Origin: Bacillota bacterium
Lineage (GTDB): Bacteria > Bacillota > UBA4882 > UBA8346
Direction: 5' to 3'
Length of the DNA: 63,963 nt
Assembly: GCA_023429995.1 (NCBI GenBank)
Contig: JAEZCE010000007.1
Location: 1 to 63,963, forward strand
In this document: in pieces, positions 33,833 to 41,866 of the stretch
How positions within the stretch are numbered: the stretch's first letter is position 1
Layout: every line of letters starts with the position of its first letter
Notes under the pieces: model-generated
Seen by the model: only the letters and a program-made list of their open reading frames with translations
The model's database searches: none
Told to the model about the DNA's origin: nothing
Translations under genes and position numbers: made by a program

Positions 33833-34738
33833 ATGTTGAAAAAACTTAAAGTCTGGCTGATTGCCGTTAGGGCGCCTTTTTTCAGCGCTTCGTTGATCCC
33901 GGTTTTGGTTGGTTCGGCTCTCAGCAGCAGGTTTGGGAATTTTCATTGCATCAAATTGTTATTGGCGTTATGGATTGTTGTCTCTTGTCATGCAGGGGCC
34001 AACCTCATGAATGATTATTTCGATGCTGAAGGAAGCGATCCCCTCAACCGGTTTCCGACCCCGTTCAGCGGGGGCAGCCGTTTAATTCAACAGGGTATTT
34101 TGCCCCGGAAGGCATATTACCGAGGGGCTAATATTATATATGGAGCGGCTTTTTTTACTGTATTGATACTAACCCTCCTTTATCAAAACTTGGGCATTTT
34201 GTTGTTGGGAGTAGCGGGAATCGTCATTGGCATTGTATACAGTGCCAGTAAAACTTTCGGGATGGGACGCGGCTGGGGGGAATTGGCGGTAGGAATAGGA
34301 TTCGGCCCTTTTGCCACGGCAGGGAGTTTTCTGTTACAGACCAATTTTCTGTTGCCGGAAGCATTTTTGGCTGGGATTCCGGTTGGCTTTTTAATCATGG
34401 GCGTATTAATTTTAAATGAATTTCCCGACATAGAAGCCGACCGGGCTGTTAACAAACGGAATTGGATCGTCCGATCCGGGGGCGGGATCCAGGGGGTCTG
34501 GATTTACCTAACGGTCATTTCGTTAGCGTATTTTACATTAATCGGCGGCGTTTTTTTGGGCGTTTTTCCGGCTAAAATTTTAGTTTCCTGTTTTACCATT
34601 CCGTTGGCGGTATGGGTTTTATTGAAAATTTACCAATATCAAAGTGGCAACCCGGAGATTATCCCGGTTTTAGCAGGTAATATCGGCCTCCATTTTATTA
34701 CAGGCATCTTGATCACGGTAGGTTTATGGTGGAAATAA
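33833..34738 (+). CDS. UbiA-family prenyltransferase (MenA-like)
   Basis: A 301-residue polytopic enzyme that transfers an isoprenoid chain to an aromatic or other acceptor. Both Mg-diphosphate motifs are present: NLMNDYFDAEGSD (about residue 58) and NEFPDIEADR (about 187). The sequence is closest in style to 1,4-dihydroxy-2-naphthoate polyprenyltransferase, but no other menaquinone gene is nearby, so the acceptor is open. About nine helices. ATG at 33833 follows GGGGAGGG at a slightly long distance. The stop is only 4 bp from the stop of the convergent GNAT gene. Confidence 0.85.
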   Translation: MLKKLKVWLIAVRAPFFSASLIPVLVGSALSSRFGNFHCIKLLLALWIVVSCHAGANLMNDYFDAEGSDPLNRFPTPFSGGSRLIQQGILPRKAYYRGANIIYGAAFFTVLILTLLYQNLGILLLGVAGIVIGIVYSASKTFGMGRGWGELAVGIGFGPFATAGSFLLQTNFLLPEAFLAGIPVGFLIMGVLILNEFPDIEADRAVNKRNWIVRSGGGIQGVWIYLTVISLAYFTLIGGVFLGVFPAKILVSCFTIPLAVWVLLKIYQYQSGNPEIIPVLAGNIGLHFITGILITVGLWWK

Positions 34739-34742
34739 AAAA

Positions 34743-35198
34743 TCACGGTTTTTTATGCCAGCAAATCAATTGGGTTTGCTTCCAGTGAAGCCGTTTATAG
34801 TATTCTAGCGCGGGGGTATTTTGGACATCGGCGAGCAGCTCCAAACGTTTTGCATCGTGCTGATAGGCCCATGCTTCGGTTTGTGCCAAAAGAGATCGCC
34901 CGATACCTTGTTTGCGGTAATCTTGATGGACCACCATATCTTCAATTAAGGCCGCTTTACCGCCTTCGGCTGTTGTTATCAAAAGCTGGGCCGTACACAT
35001 CCCGATAATTTGGCCTTCACATTCCGCCACCATAATACAACGCTGATCGGGCGCCTCAAGCATCAGCTTCAGACCCTGGCATTGTTTGACTTCATCAAAA
35101 GAAAAGTCGGCTTCAATGGAGAATAAGACTTTTAACAAATTGATGAGGGCGGGTACGTCTTTAGGAACGGCTTTTCGCAGAGAAAATTCCACCGGCAC
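34743..35198 (-). CDS. GNAT-family N-acetyltransferase
   Basis: A 151-residue acetyltransferase with the acetyl-CoA binding loop VVHQDYRKQGIGRSLLAQ (about 91-108) and the C-terminal NTPALEYYKRLHWK helix. The substrate is unknown. The GTG start is 7 nt after AGAGGTG. It lies 20 bp downstream of the MFS exporter gene and is probably the third gene of the merR operon, so it may modify the exported compound. Confidence 0.85.
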   Translation of the reverse strand: MPVEFSLRKAVPKDVPALINLLKVLFSIEADFSFDEVKQCQGLKLMLEAPDQRCIMVAECEGQIIGMCTAQLLITTAEGGKAALIEDMVVHQDYRKQGIGRSLLAQTEAWAYQHDAKRLELLADVQNTPALEYYKRLHWKQTQLICWHKKP

Positions 35199-35218
35199 AG
35201 GAATACACCTCTTTCCAC

Positions 35219-36685
35219 TTAATCGCTATCTTTGGATAAAGCAGGGGTCATATCACTTAAGGAATGTTCCCAACGGGGCTCCGGTCCCCGTAAATAAGAT
35301 ATTGCCGCTGCAAGAAGACTAAAGATAAAGGAAATGGTGAACGCGGTTCTTAGTCCGGAAATAAAGTGCGATACCGCGATTCCCTGAGAGCCGACCTGGG
35401 TTCCTACAAATAACCGGAGCAAGGCGTCCTGGCTGATACTTGAGGAAATCACGGCCATCGCCATGGCAATACTGATGACGCTTCCGGCATTATTCATCAT
35501 GGTCCGGGTGCCGGCGGCAATACCTCTTTTCTCAACCGGTACCGCGCCCATAATAGCGCTGGTGTTGGGAGAGAAAAACATTCCCGAACCGGCGCCCATG
35601 ATTATCATCCAAACAATCAACTCGGCAGTGGATGTGTTTTGGCCAATCTTCATAAAGCCGATTAAGCCGATGGCGGAGATGAATAAACCAATGGAACTTA
35701 AGATTCTTGAACCGTATTTATCGGAAAGCCATCCGCTAAATGGCGAGACCACCATCATCGCCAAGGCAAAGGGAGCAAGCAAAATTCCAGCCATCAGGGG
35801 ATCAATACCCTTAATACCCTGAAAATAGAAGATTAACAAGAAAGTTACCGCACCGCGGGCGATACCGTTTAATAAATTGCTGCCGAATGCGAAAGCTAAA
35901 ACCCGGGTTTTAAATAATTGCATATCCAGCATAGGTTCATCCAGTTGGCGTTCTACCCAAATAAAACGGACGAGTAATATAGTCGCCAGAACCAGTAAGC
36001 TTAAGATATAAATATTGAACCAACCGGTAAAACCGCCGAATGTCAGTGCAATCAATAAAGAAAGCATACCGACAAGAAATAAAAAGGAACCATGCCAGTC
36101 GAATTTTTGATGCTCCGGAAGAATATCGAGCTCTTTTAATTGAATCCACGCCCACAGCGTGCCGATGACACCAATTGGGACATTGACAAAGAAAATACTG
36201 CGCCAGCCGATATTGACTAAAAATCCGCCTAAAATCGGGCCGATAACCGAGGCGATGCTAATGACCATACTATTGATTCCCAAGGCTTTCCCCAGTTCTT
36301 TTTTGGGGAAGGCATCAGCCACAATTGCGGTGCTGTTAGCGACCATCAACGAACCGCCGACCGACTGGATTAAACGGAAGATCAGAAGCTCGAGACCGCT
36401 TTGGGAAAAGCCGCAAAGTAAAGAAGAAATTGTAAAAATAGCAAAGCCACTCACGAATAAATTTTTGCGGCCAATCATATCCGCTATCCGGCCTATCGCG
36501 GGGACCAAAATTGTCAGGGCCAACATATAGCCCATTAAAGTCCACATAATAAGTTCCATTCCGGCGTGGAGTTCCTTCATGATTACCGGTAGGGCAATCA
36601 CTAAGGTCGTGCCGCTTAACACGGAGAATAGTGCGCCTAAAGTCGTACAGGATAAGGCGATCCATTTATAATCAATTTTTTTCAT
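35219..36685 (-). CDS. MFS drug exporter, 14-helix DHA2 (EmrB/QacA) type
   Basis: A 488-residue proton-driven exporter. The first repeat shows LPVIMKEL and the motif A loop GRIADMIGRKNLF; motif C appears as VIGPILGGFLVNIGWRSIFFVNVP. Two extra central helices give about 14 membrane segments. The start overlaps the merR stop by 14 bp, so it is translationally coupled to its likely regulator. Substrate not predictable; lipophilic toxins are typical for the family. Confidence 0.9.
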   Translation of the reverse strand: MKKIDYKWIALSCTTLGALFSVLSGTTLVIALPVIMKELHAGMELIMWTLMGYMLALTILVPAIGRIADMIGRKNLFVSGFAIFTISSLLCGFSQSGLELLIFRLIQSVGGSLMVANSTAIVADAFPKKELGKALGINSMVISIASVIGPILGGFLVNIGWRSIFFVNVPIGVIGTLWAWIQLKELDILPEHQKFDWHGSFLFLVGMLSLLIALTFGGFTGWFNIYILSLLVLATILLVRFIWVERQLDEPMLDMQLFKTRVLAFAFGSNLLNGIARGAVTFLLIFYFQGIKGIDPLMAGILLAPFALAMMVVSPFSGWLSDKYGSRILSSIGLFISAIGLIGFMKIGQNTSTAELIVWMIIMGAGSGMFFSPNTSAIMGAVPVEKRGIAAGTRTMMNNAGSVISIAMAMAVISSSISQDALLRLFVGTQVGSQGIAVSHFISGLRTAFTISFIFSLLAAAISYLRGPEPRWEHSLSDMTPALSKDSD

Positions 36686-37109
36686 TCAACGGGGTCTTCC
36701 CTTCTTGGAGAGATTGATAGTATTGTTTTAACTTCACTGAGGCCTCTTTATATCGGGTCATGATTTTAGCCAGGCTTTGTTCTTTTGTCTCAATCCGGGT
36801 GATCTGGGCTTGAAGAGTTTCCAGTAACTGTTCAATGGCTTGGGGATCGACTTCAGGTTCATGGCAAAACATTCGCAAGGTTTGCTCCAGCTGCATGAAT
36901 TCTTTGACATCACTCAGGCAAAAACCTAAACTTTCCCGGAATTCCTTAATTTGAACGATTTTTTCGATTTCCTCTTCCGAATAGAGCCGGTAACCGGATT
37001 CGGTCCGGAGCGGGCTGATTAAGCCGAGATCCTCGTAATACCGTAAAGCGCGTTTGGTTAATCCCGTTTTGACGGCAACCTCATCAATTTGAAAAGCTTT
37101 TTTATCCAA
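36672..37109 (-). CDS. MerR-family transcriptional regulator
   Basis: A 145-residue regulator with the N-terminal MerR helix-turn-helix (FQIDEVAVKTGLTKRALRYYEDLGLI), wing, and a long C-terminal dimerisation helix. No conserved cysteine pair for metals is evident, so it is probably a drug- or stress-type member. The TTG start is 7 nt after GGAGG. First gene of an operon with an MFS exporter and a GNAT enzyme. It likely activates or represses its own promoter through the dyad at 37151-37170. Confidence 0.9.
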   Translation of the reverse strand: MDKKAFQIDEVAVKTGLTKRALRYYEDLGLISPLRTESGYRLYSEEEIEKIVQIKEFRESLGFCLSDVKEFMQLEQTLRMFCHEPEVDPQAIEQLLETLQAQITRIETKEQSLAKIMTRYKEASVKLKQYYQSLQEGKTPLNEKN

Positions 37110-37136
37110 AGCGCAACCTCCTATACTATAGTCTTT

Positions 37137-37170
37137 AGTTTATATTAGATTAACCTTTACGTCAAGGTTA
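37137..37170 (-). promoter_or_regulatory. promoter and 20-bp dyad of the merR operon
   Basis: On the minus strand TTGACG (37160-37165) and TAAACT (37137-37142) are 17 bp apart. TAACCTT-tacgtc-AAGGTTA (37151-37170) is a perfect 7-bp inverted repeat over the -35 box and part of the spacer, resembling MerR-family binding sites. Confidence 0.5.
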
Positions 37171-37381
37171 TAGTTGTATTTTAACAACAAGTTCAACTCC
37201 ATGGAAAAGTAGACATTTCCACCATGATTTTCAGGTTGTTTTTTCGCTGAATGTTTTGTAAGATAAAGGCCAAATTCCACAGTCAGTTTGAAAACTGCGA
37301 ATTTTCTTATAAAAAGATTGTTTTTTTACAATCATTGTGGGGGATCAGGAAAACTAAAAAACTTTGAAAGGAGGGGAAACG

Positions 37382-38062
37382 ATGCGAAAAAGCGTGCGAA
37401 ACTATGGGGTCATTTTAAGCTTGTTTTTAATGGGTCTGATGCTTGCCGGGCCGGTTTATGCCGTCACTCCCAAGCACTTCGATTATTGGGTAAGGCCTTG
37501 GTACTGGTATGGCAGACCGATCCCGGCTCAACCAACGGTACCATTGGTTCCACATCCAGATATACCGACGGTACCTTCAGTACCACATCGTGACTTACCG
37601 ACGGTACCATCGCTTCCCGGAGGCTCGAAGCCGGTACCTGATATAGGATCTGGAGTCGATCAAAATGTTTCAGCCCTTGATTTAACGGCGGATGAAACTC
37701 ATATTTTTAAGCAAGTCAATGCGGAACGGGCAAAGAAAGCTTTGCCGGCTTTACAAATCAATTACCGGTTGGTCCAAACAGCCAGGACGAAATCGTTGGA
37801 TATGATCAAAGGCGGCTATTTTGCTCATCAATCGCCTACCCTTGGAAGTCCGTTTGATCAAATGAAAAAAGCGGGCATCCCTTACCGTTCTGCTGGGGAA
37901 AATATTGCCGGAAATTCTTCCGCAGCCGGTGCCATGGTGAGCTGGATGAAGTCCTCCGGCCATCGGGCGAATATTTTAAATCCCAAGTTTAGCCACATCG
38001 GCATCGGTGTGGTGGATGGCGGACCTTATGGGAAGATGTTAACCCAGCAGTTTATCGGGTAA
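37382..38062 (+). CDS. secreted CAP/SCP-domain protein (YkwD-like) with proline-rich repeats
   Basis: A 226-residue exported protein. A signal peptide spans residues 1-27 (cut near VYA). A proline-rich linker (about 50-90) contains three 11-residue units beginning PTVP. The C-terminal CAP domain (about 100-226) has the conserved cavity residues in YFAHQSP, AGENIAG and SGHRANILN. CAP proteins in spore formers occur in spore coats and walls; their activity is unsettled. The ATG at 37382 follows GGAGGGG. The gene stands alone with a strong terminator. Confidence 0.88.
   Translation: MRKSVRNYGVILSLFLMGLMLAGPVYAVTPKHFDYWVRPWYWYGRPIPAQPTVPLVPHPDIPTVPSVPHRDLPTVPSLPGGSKPVPDIGSGVDQNVSALDLTADETHIFKQVNAERAKKALPALQINYRLVQTARTKSLDMIKGGYFAHQSPTLGSPFDQMKKAGIPYRSAGENIAGNSSAAGAMVSWMKSSGHRANILNPKFSHIGIGVVDGGPYGKMLTQQFIG
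37532..37618 (+). repeat. three 33-bp proline-rich coding repeats
   Basis: Two full units begin CCAACGGTACC and CCGACGGTACC, and a third partial unit begins CCGACGGTACC. Each encodes PTVPxxPHxDx. The unit probably arose by recent duplication. Confidence 0.8.
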
Positions 38063-38082
38063 TCTACTGCTACTTTGGATAA

Positions 38083-38118
38083 AAAAAGGGCCTATTTCTT
38101 TAACGAAAGGCCCTTTTT
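38083..38118 (+). terminator. bidirectional terminator after the CAP-protein gene
   Basis: AAAAAGGGCCT pairs with AGGCCCTTTTT (11 bp) across a 14-nt loop. It can serve both the CAP gene and the convergent flavoprotein gene. Confidence 0.88.
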
Positions 38119-38162
38119 CCATTAGATTTTAATGTCCGATGGGACACTGGTTGTCTTTGGTA

Positions 38163-38843
38163 TTATGCTCCAGGTTCATAGGGTTTTCTGTACAAGTCTC
38201 TTTTTTTGAGGCCGTTTTTCCGCGCTAAAAATAACCAACTTAGGTTGCCCATGAATAAATATAACCATCTGGGGACATTCATCCTGATATGGATATTATC
38301 GGCCGTTTCCAAATTATCCTTTTGGAGATCCTGGATGATTTTGGAAAATGCCTGATTGAGATGGTGGAAATTCTTTTTCATGAAGGAGGCATCCTTGGCT
38401 TCCAGTAACATCCCCCCTCCGCCGATTAGGATACCAAAACGAAAATGAGCATGGATATGACGGCTAAAGCTTTTGATTACCCGGACAGCTTCGAGATTAA
38501 TACCGGGTTCGGGAAAGCCGCAATTAACGACGGCATATATTTTCGGGCTGCGGGAATTGTTGTGTTCGACATCATAATGGGAATAATCCTCTAAAAAACG
38601 CATCAGAATACCCGGTAAACAAAAGATGTAAAGCGGGAATACAATGATAACGGCATCCGCTTTGGCCAGGCTTTCAAAATCCTTATGGGTTTGATTTTTG
38701 GTGATGCTTTGGCGGATATCAATAAAAGTATGCGTGATACCGGGACCTTTAAGGACATTCCCGGCCATTTGTGCCAGAAGATTGGATGAGGATTCCTCGC
38801 GGTTCATTTTAGGACTGGCGCTTATAAAGACGATATTGCTCAT
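38163..38843 (-). CDS. flavodoxin-like NAD(P)H-dependent FMN oxidoreductase
   Basis: A 226-residue protein with a flavodoxin-type fold: ISASPKMNREESSSNLL binds the FMN phosphate, and AVIIVFPLYIFCLPGILMRFLED contacts the ring. The C-terminal quarter is a basic extension with WLYLFMGNLSWLFL, possibly membrane-associated. Its ATG overlaps the stop of the iron-sulfur flavoprotein gene upstream (ATGA), so the two are coupled and may be redox partners. GGGGGGAAGCAGGA lies before the ATG. Confidence 0.8.
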   Translation of the reverse strand: MSNIVFISASPKMNREESSSNLLAQMAGNVLKGPGITHTFIDIRQSITKNQTHKDFESLAKADAVIIVFPLYIFCLPGILMRFLEDYSHYDVEHNNSRSPKIYAVVNCGFPEPGINLEAVRVIKSFSRHIHAHFRFGILIGGGGMLLEAKDASFMKKNFHHLNQAFSKIIQDLQKDNLETADNIHIRMNVPRWLYLFMGNLSWLFLARKNGLKKRDLYRKPYEPGA

Positions 38844-39409
38844 TCCTGCTTCCCCCCTACGGACTCAAATTCCATGGATTGAAATGCCTGCATAAAACTG
38901 TTTTCACTGTCTTGTTTTTGATAGGACAGAACTTCAAAAGAGCCCTGATGCTTTAGGGGAATGTCGCTAAACAACTGTCTGTCGTCATCGGGAATTTCAT
39001 CGGCGTAACCGATGAGGATTCGTTTCGGATGAGTGGCATAACGCCAGGGATGTTCGGTGAAACCTCTGGAATTGGTATTAAAAAACGGCAGTATGTTGGG
39101 AAGCCATCGATCAAGGGCATTTTTAATATTGGCGCTTACCTGGCCGAAAACCACCGGGCTGATGTAAATTACAAAATCACTACGGTTATAAAATTGGTTG
39201 ATCTCAGTCATTCTGTCGTTAATAACACATTCTCCGGGCTTTTTAATCCAACAGCCAAAACACCCCATACAATAGGCGAGGTCATCCCTGCCGACCATGA
39301 TAATTTCAGTTTCCAGTCCTTTTCTCTCGAAATAGGGAATGATAAAATTTTTCAACTTTTCAAACAGCGGGGTTTGCCCATCTTTATCAGCGATGATAGT
39401 AGCTATCAT
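38840..39409 (-). CDS. iron-sulfur flavoprotein-type oxidoreductase
   Basis: A 189-residue flavodoxin-fold protein. CMGCFGCWIKKPGEC (about 47-61, Cys spacing x2, x2, x7) resembles the compact cluster motif of archaeal and clostridial iron-sulfur flavoproteins that pass electrons from ferredoxin. FMN contacts appear in YISPVVFGQVSANIKNALDRW. The ATG follows GGAGGAACATT. First gene of a two-gene flavoprotein operon divergent from a TetR regulator with a dual operator between them. Confidence 0.82.
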   Translation of the reverse strand: MIATIIADKDGQTPLFEKLKNFIIPYFERKGLETEIIMVGRDDLAYCMGCFGCWIKKPGECVINDRMTEINQFYNRSDFVIYISPVVFGQVSANIKNALDRWLPNILPFFNTNSRGFTEHPWRYATHPKRILIGYADEIPDDDRQLFSDIPLKHQGSFEVLSYQKQDSENSFMQAFQSMEFESVGGKQE

Positions 39410-39427
39410 AATGTTCCTCCTTTTATT

Positions 39428-39478
39428 GTTTACACCGTCAACATTAGTATAAGATATAATGTTTGCTGTGTCAACATT
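39428..39478 (-). promoter_or_regulatory. flavoprotein operon promoter with paired TetR-type operators
   Basis: On the minus strand a perfect TTGACA (39469-39474) and TATACT (39446-39451) are 17 bp apart. Two 18-bp near-repeats, GTTTACACCGTCAACATT (39428-39445) and GTTTGCTGTGTCAACATT (39461-39478), match at 14 positions and lie 33 bp apart. The first contains the imperfect palindrome GTTTAC-n3-GTCAAC. The divergent TetR protein is the likely ligand. Confidence 0.6.
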
Positions 39479-39579
39479 GCAAAAAGTTAAAAATCATAAC
39501 GTATGAATTGAATAATTTGATAAAATAGGATATTGAAAGATTATTTGAGGCGTTATGGATTAGAAAGGATGAGCATTTT

Positions 39580-40206
39580 TTGGCGGAGAAAACCTATCAT
39601 CGCGATAATCTCAAATCGCAATTGATTGAAGAAGGGCTAAAGCTGTTGGATCGGGAGGGATATGAAGAGTTTTCCTTACGAAAGGTGGCTAAGGCCTGTA
39701 ATGTAAGTCATACCGCTCCATACAGGCATTTTAAAAACAAGGACGAGCTGATTGCCGCAATCGGCCAAGAAATCAACCGCAAATTCAGTAATGCCCTTCT
39801 TGAATCGGTCCATCAATATCCGGATGACCCTAAAGCTCAATTAAAGGAAATGGGGTATTCTTATATCAAATTTTTCTCAGAAAATCCGGAATATCTGCGG
39901 TTGATTTTTTTAAGCGATATCAAACAACAGATGATGAAGAGCCTTCAAATATCAGAGGAATGTCCCATCTTTAGCGATGAAATTAGCAACGATCCCTTTC
40001 AGATCTTTTCGGATGCAGTGACTCGCTATAAAACGGAAATTCAGGATGACACAGCTTCTTCAGTCGATCAAGATGCACTCACCTTGTATTGCTGGGGCCT
40101 GGTGCATGGCATTGCGATACTGATTGCCAGAAAGGATTTTCCTTATCAGGGGGATACCTTGGAACTGGTTAGGAAAGTTATGTGGAATCATTCTGTTTTA
40201 AAATAA
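39580..40206 (+). CDS. TetR-family transcriptional regulator
   Basis: A 208-residue repressor with an N-terminal helix-turn-helix (about 25-55, LRKVAKACNVSHTAPYRHFKNKDEL) and a helical ligand-binding domain of the TetR_C_13/WHG type. The TTG start is 8 nt after AAAGGATGAG. It is divergent from the two flavoproteins and probably represses them, perhaps in response to a quinone or electrophile, though the ligand is only guessed. Confidence 0.9.
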   Translation: MAEKTYHRDNLKSQLIEEGLKLLDREGYEEFSLRKVAKACNVSHTAPYRHFKNKDELIAAIGQEINRKFSNALLESVHQYPDDPKAQLKEMGYSYIKFFSENPEYLRLIFLSDIKQQMMKSLQISEECPIFSDEISNDPFQIFSDAVTRYKTEIQDDTASSVDQDALTLYCWGLVHGIAILIARKDFPYQGDTLELVRKVMWNHSVLK

Positions 40207-40293
40207 TGTCAGCCAATCTAAATCCAATAACTATCAGTCGACATTGAAGCGGTTTACATTTATCGTTGTCTAAAAATATATCCGGAGGACTTA

Positions 40294-41622
40294 GTGGTGA
40301 TTAATATTCTGTTCATTGTGATTGCAGTCTTTCTAGGCCTTGATTTCATCATTTTAATGGCTCTACTGGCCCGTTCATCCCAAGGAAGGGATTACCGGCT
40401 GGAAGCTCGCCTGGATGGTTTCGAGAAAAGCCAGGAGAAAACGGAGCGCTTCCTCCGGGAGGAGACTTTTAAGAACCGTGAAGAAAACCTCGGCAGCGCC
40501 AAGTTGCTCCGGGAAGAATTAAGTAACTCTTTTAAGATGGTGAGTGAAACCTTAATGGGGCGGATGAGTGAAATTGCCGGCTTGCAACGAAGTCAGCTGG
40601 AAATTTTTTCAATCCAATTAACAAACCTCACCAAGAGTAATGAAGAGAAAATGGAACAAATGCGGCAAACGCTTGAGGATAAATTACGAAACCTTCAGGA
40701 GGACAACGCCAAGAAGCTAGAACAAATGCGGGCCACTGTCGATGAAAAGTTGCATGAGACCTTGGAAAAAAGGTTGGGAGAGTCCTTTAAACTGGTCAGT
40801 GAAAGGCTGGAGCTGGTTCACAAGGGATTGGGAGAAATGCAGACGTTGGCCACCGGAGTCGGCGATCTGAAGAAAGTGCTGACCAATATCAAAACCAGGG
40901 GTACCTGGGGCGAAATTCAACTGGGTAATCTCCTGGAACAGATTTTAGCCGTTGAACAGTATGAAACCAATGTAATCACCAAAAAAGGGAGCAATGAAAG
41001 GGTTGAGTATGCCGTCAAATTGCCGGAAGGAGTATGGCTGCCCCTGGATGCCAAGTTTCCCCAGGAAGATTACCAGCGGCTTTTGGAAGCCCAGGAACAG
41101 GCGGACCCGGTTATGGTGGAAGAGTACGGCAAGCAATTGGAGGCTCGGATTAAAGCGGAAGCCAAGGATATCCGGGATAAGTACCTGGATCCGCCTTTTA
41201 CCACCGATTTCGGGATTATGTTTTTGCCGATTGAAGGATTGTACGCGGAAGTCTTGCGCAGACCCGGTTTAGTCGATATCTTGCAAAGAGAATACCGGGT
41301 GAATGTCACCGGGCCAACCAGCCTCGCTGCGTTACTCAATAGCCTGCAAATGGGCTTTAAGACCCTGGCCATTCAAAAACGTTCCAGCGAAGTGTGGTCC
41401 TTACTGGGGGCGGTGAAGACCGAGTTTGGGAAATTTGGAGATTTACTGGAGAAGACTCACAAAAAGCTTCAGGAGGCCAGTAATACGATAGTCGATGCGG
41501 CTCAAAAATCCCGGGGAATCGAAAGAAAACTCCGGGAGGTTCAGGAGTTGCCCTCGCCGGAAGCTAAAATCTTGTTGGGGCAGCTTAAAGAGGAGGAGAT
41601 TGCTTCCGGCTCCGAAGAATAG
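40294..41622 (+). CDS. rmuC: DNA recombination protein RmuC
   Basis: A 442-residue protein with an N-terminal membrane helix (residues 2-24), a long coiled coil (about 30-190) and a C-terminal RmuC domain (LKKVLTNIKTRGTWGEIQLGNLLEQIL, then VEYAVKLP and FLPIEGLYAEVLRRPGL). This domain is nuclease-like (PD-(D/E)xK-related) and limits inversions and other rearrangements between repeats. Two adjacent GTG codons follow CGGAGGACTTA and either may start. Confidence 0.93.
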   Translation: MVINILFIVIAVFLGLDFIILMALLARSSQGRDYRLEARLDGFEKSQEKTERFLREETFKNREENLGSAKLLREELSNSFKMVSETLMGRMSEIAGLQRSQLEIFSIQLTNLTKSNEEKMEQMRQTLEDKLRNLQEDNAKKLEQMRATVDEKLHETLEKRLGESFKLVSERLELVHKGLGEMQTLATGVGDLKKVLTNIKTRGTWGEIQLGNLLEQILAVEQYETNVITKKGSNERVEYAVKLPEGVWLPLDAKFPQEDYQRLLEAQEQADPVMVEEYGKQLEARIKAEAKDIRDKYLDPPFTTDFGIMFLPIEGLYAEVLRRPGLVDILQREYRVNVTGPTSLAALLNSLQMGFKTLAIQKRSSEVWSLLGAVKTEFGKFGDLLEKTHKKLQEASNTIVDAAQKSRGIERKLREVQELPSPEAKILLGQLKEEEIASGSEE

Positions 41623-41782
41623 AAGTAAAATAAGATGCTGACCATATTCCGGTTTTCCTGTTCCGATTCCCGAAAATCAAGATTACTGCTGTTTTAGTGC
41701 TTTTATCGCGCTTGTCTGCGGTTTTAAACCGTTTAGCTCCATTTGCCTTTGGCGGCAACGTTATTGGATACCCAAGCTATGT

Positions 41783-41812
41783 TTGACTTTGATGATAAAC
41801 TATTCCTATAGG
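41783..41812 (+). promoter_or_regulatory. candidate promoter of the MATE gene
   Basis: TTGACT (41783-41788) and TATAGG (41807-41812) are 18 bp apart. If real, transcription begins near 41820, which argues against a translational start at 41783. Confidence 0.38.
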
Positions 41813-41866
41813 GAGAATATTCAAATCTATGGAATGATTTTATTCGCGGAAAGCTGGAAGATAACG

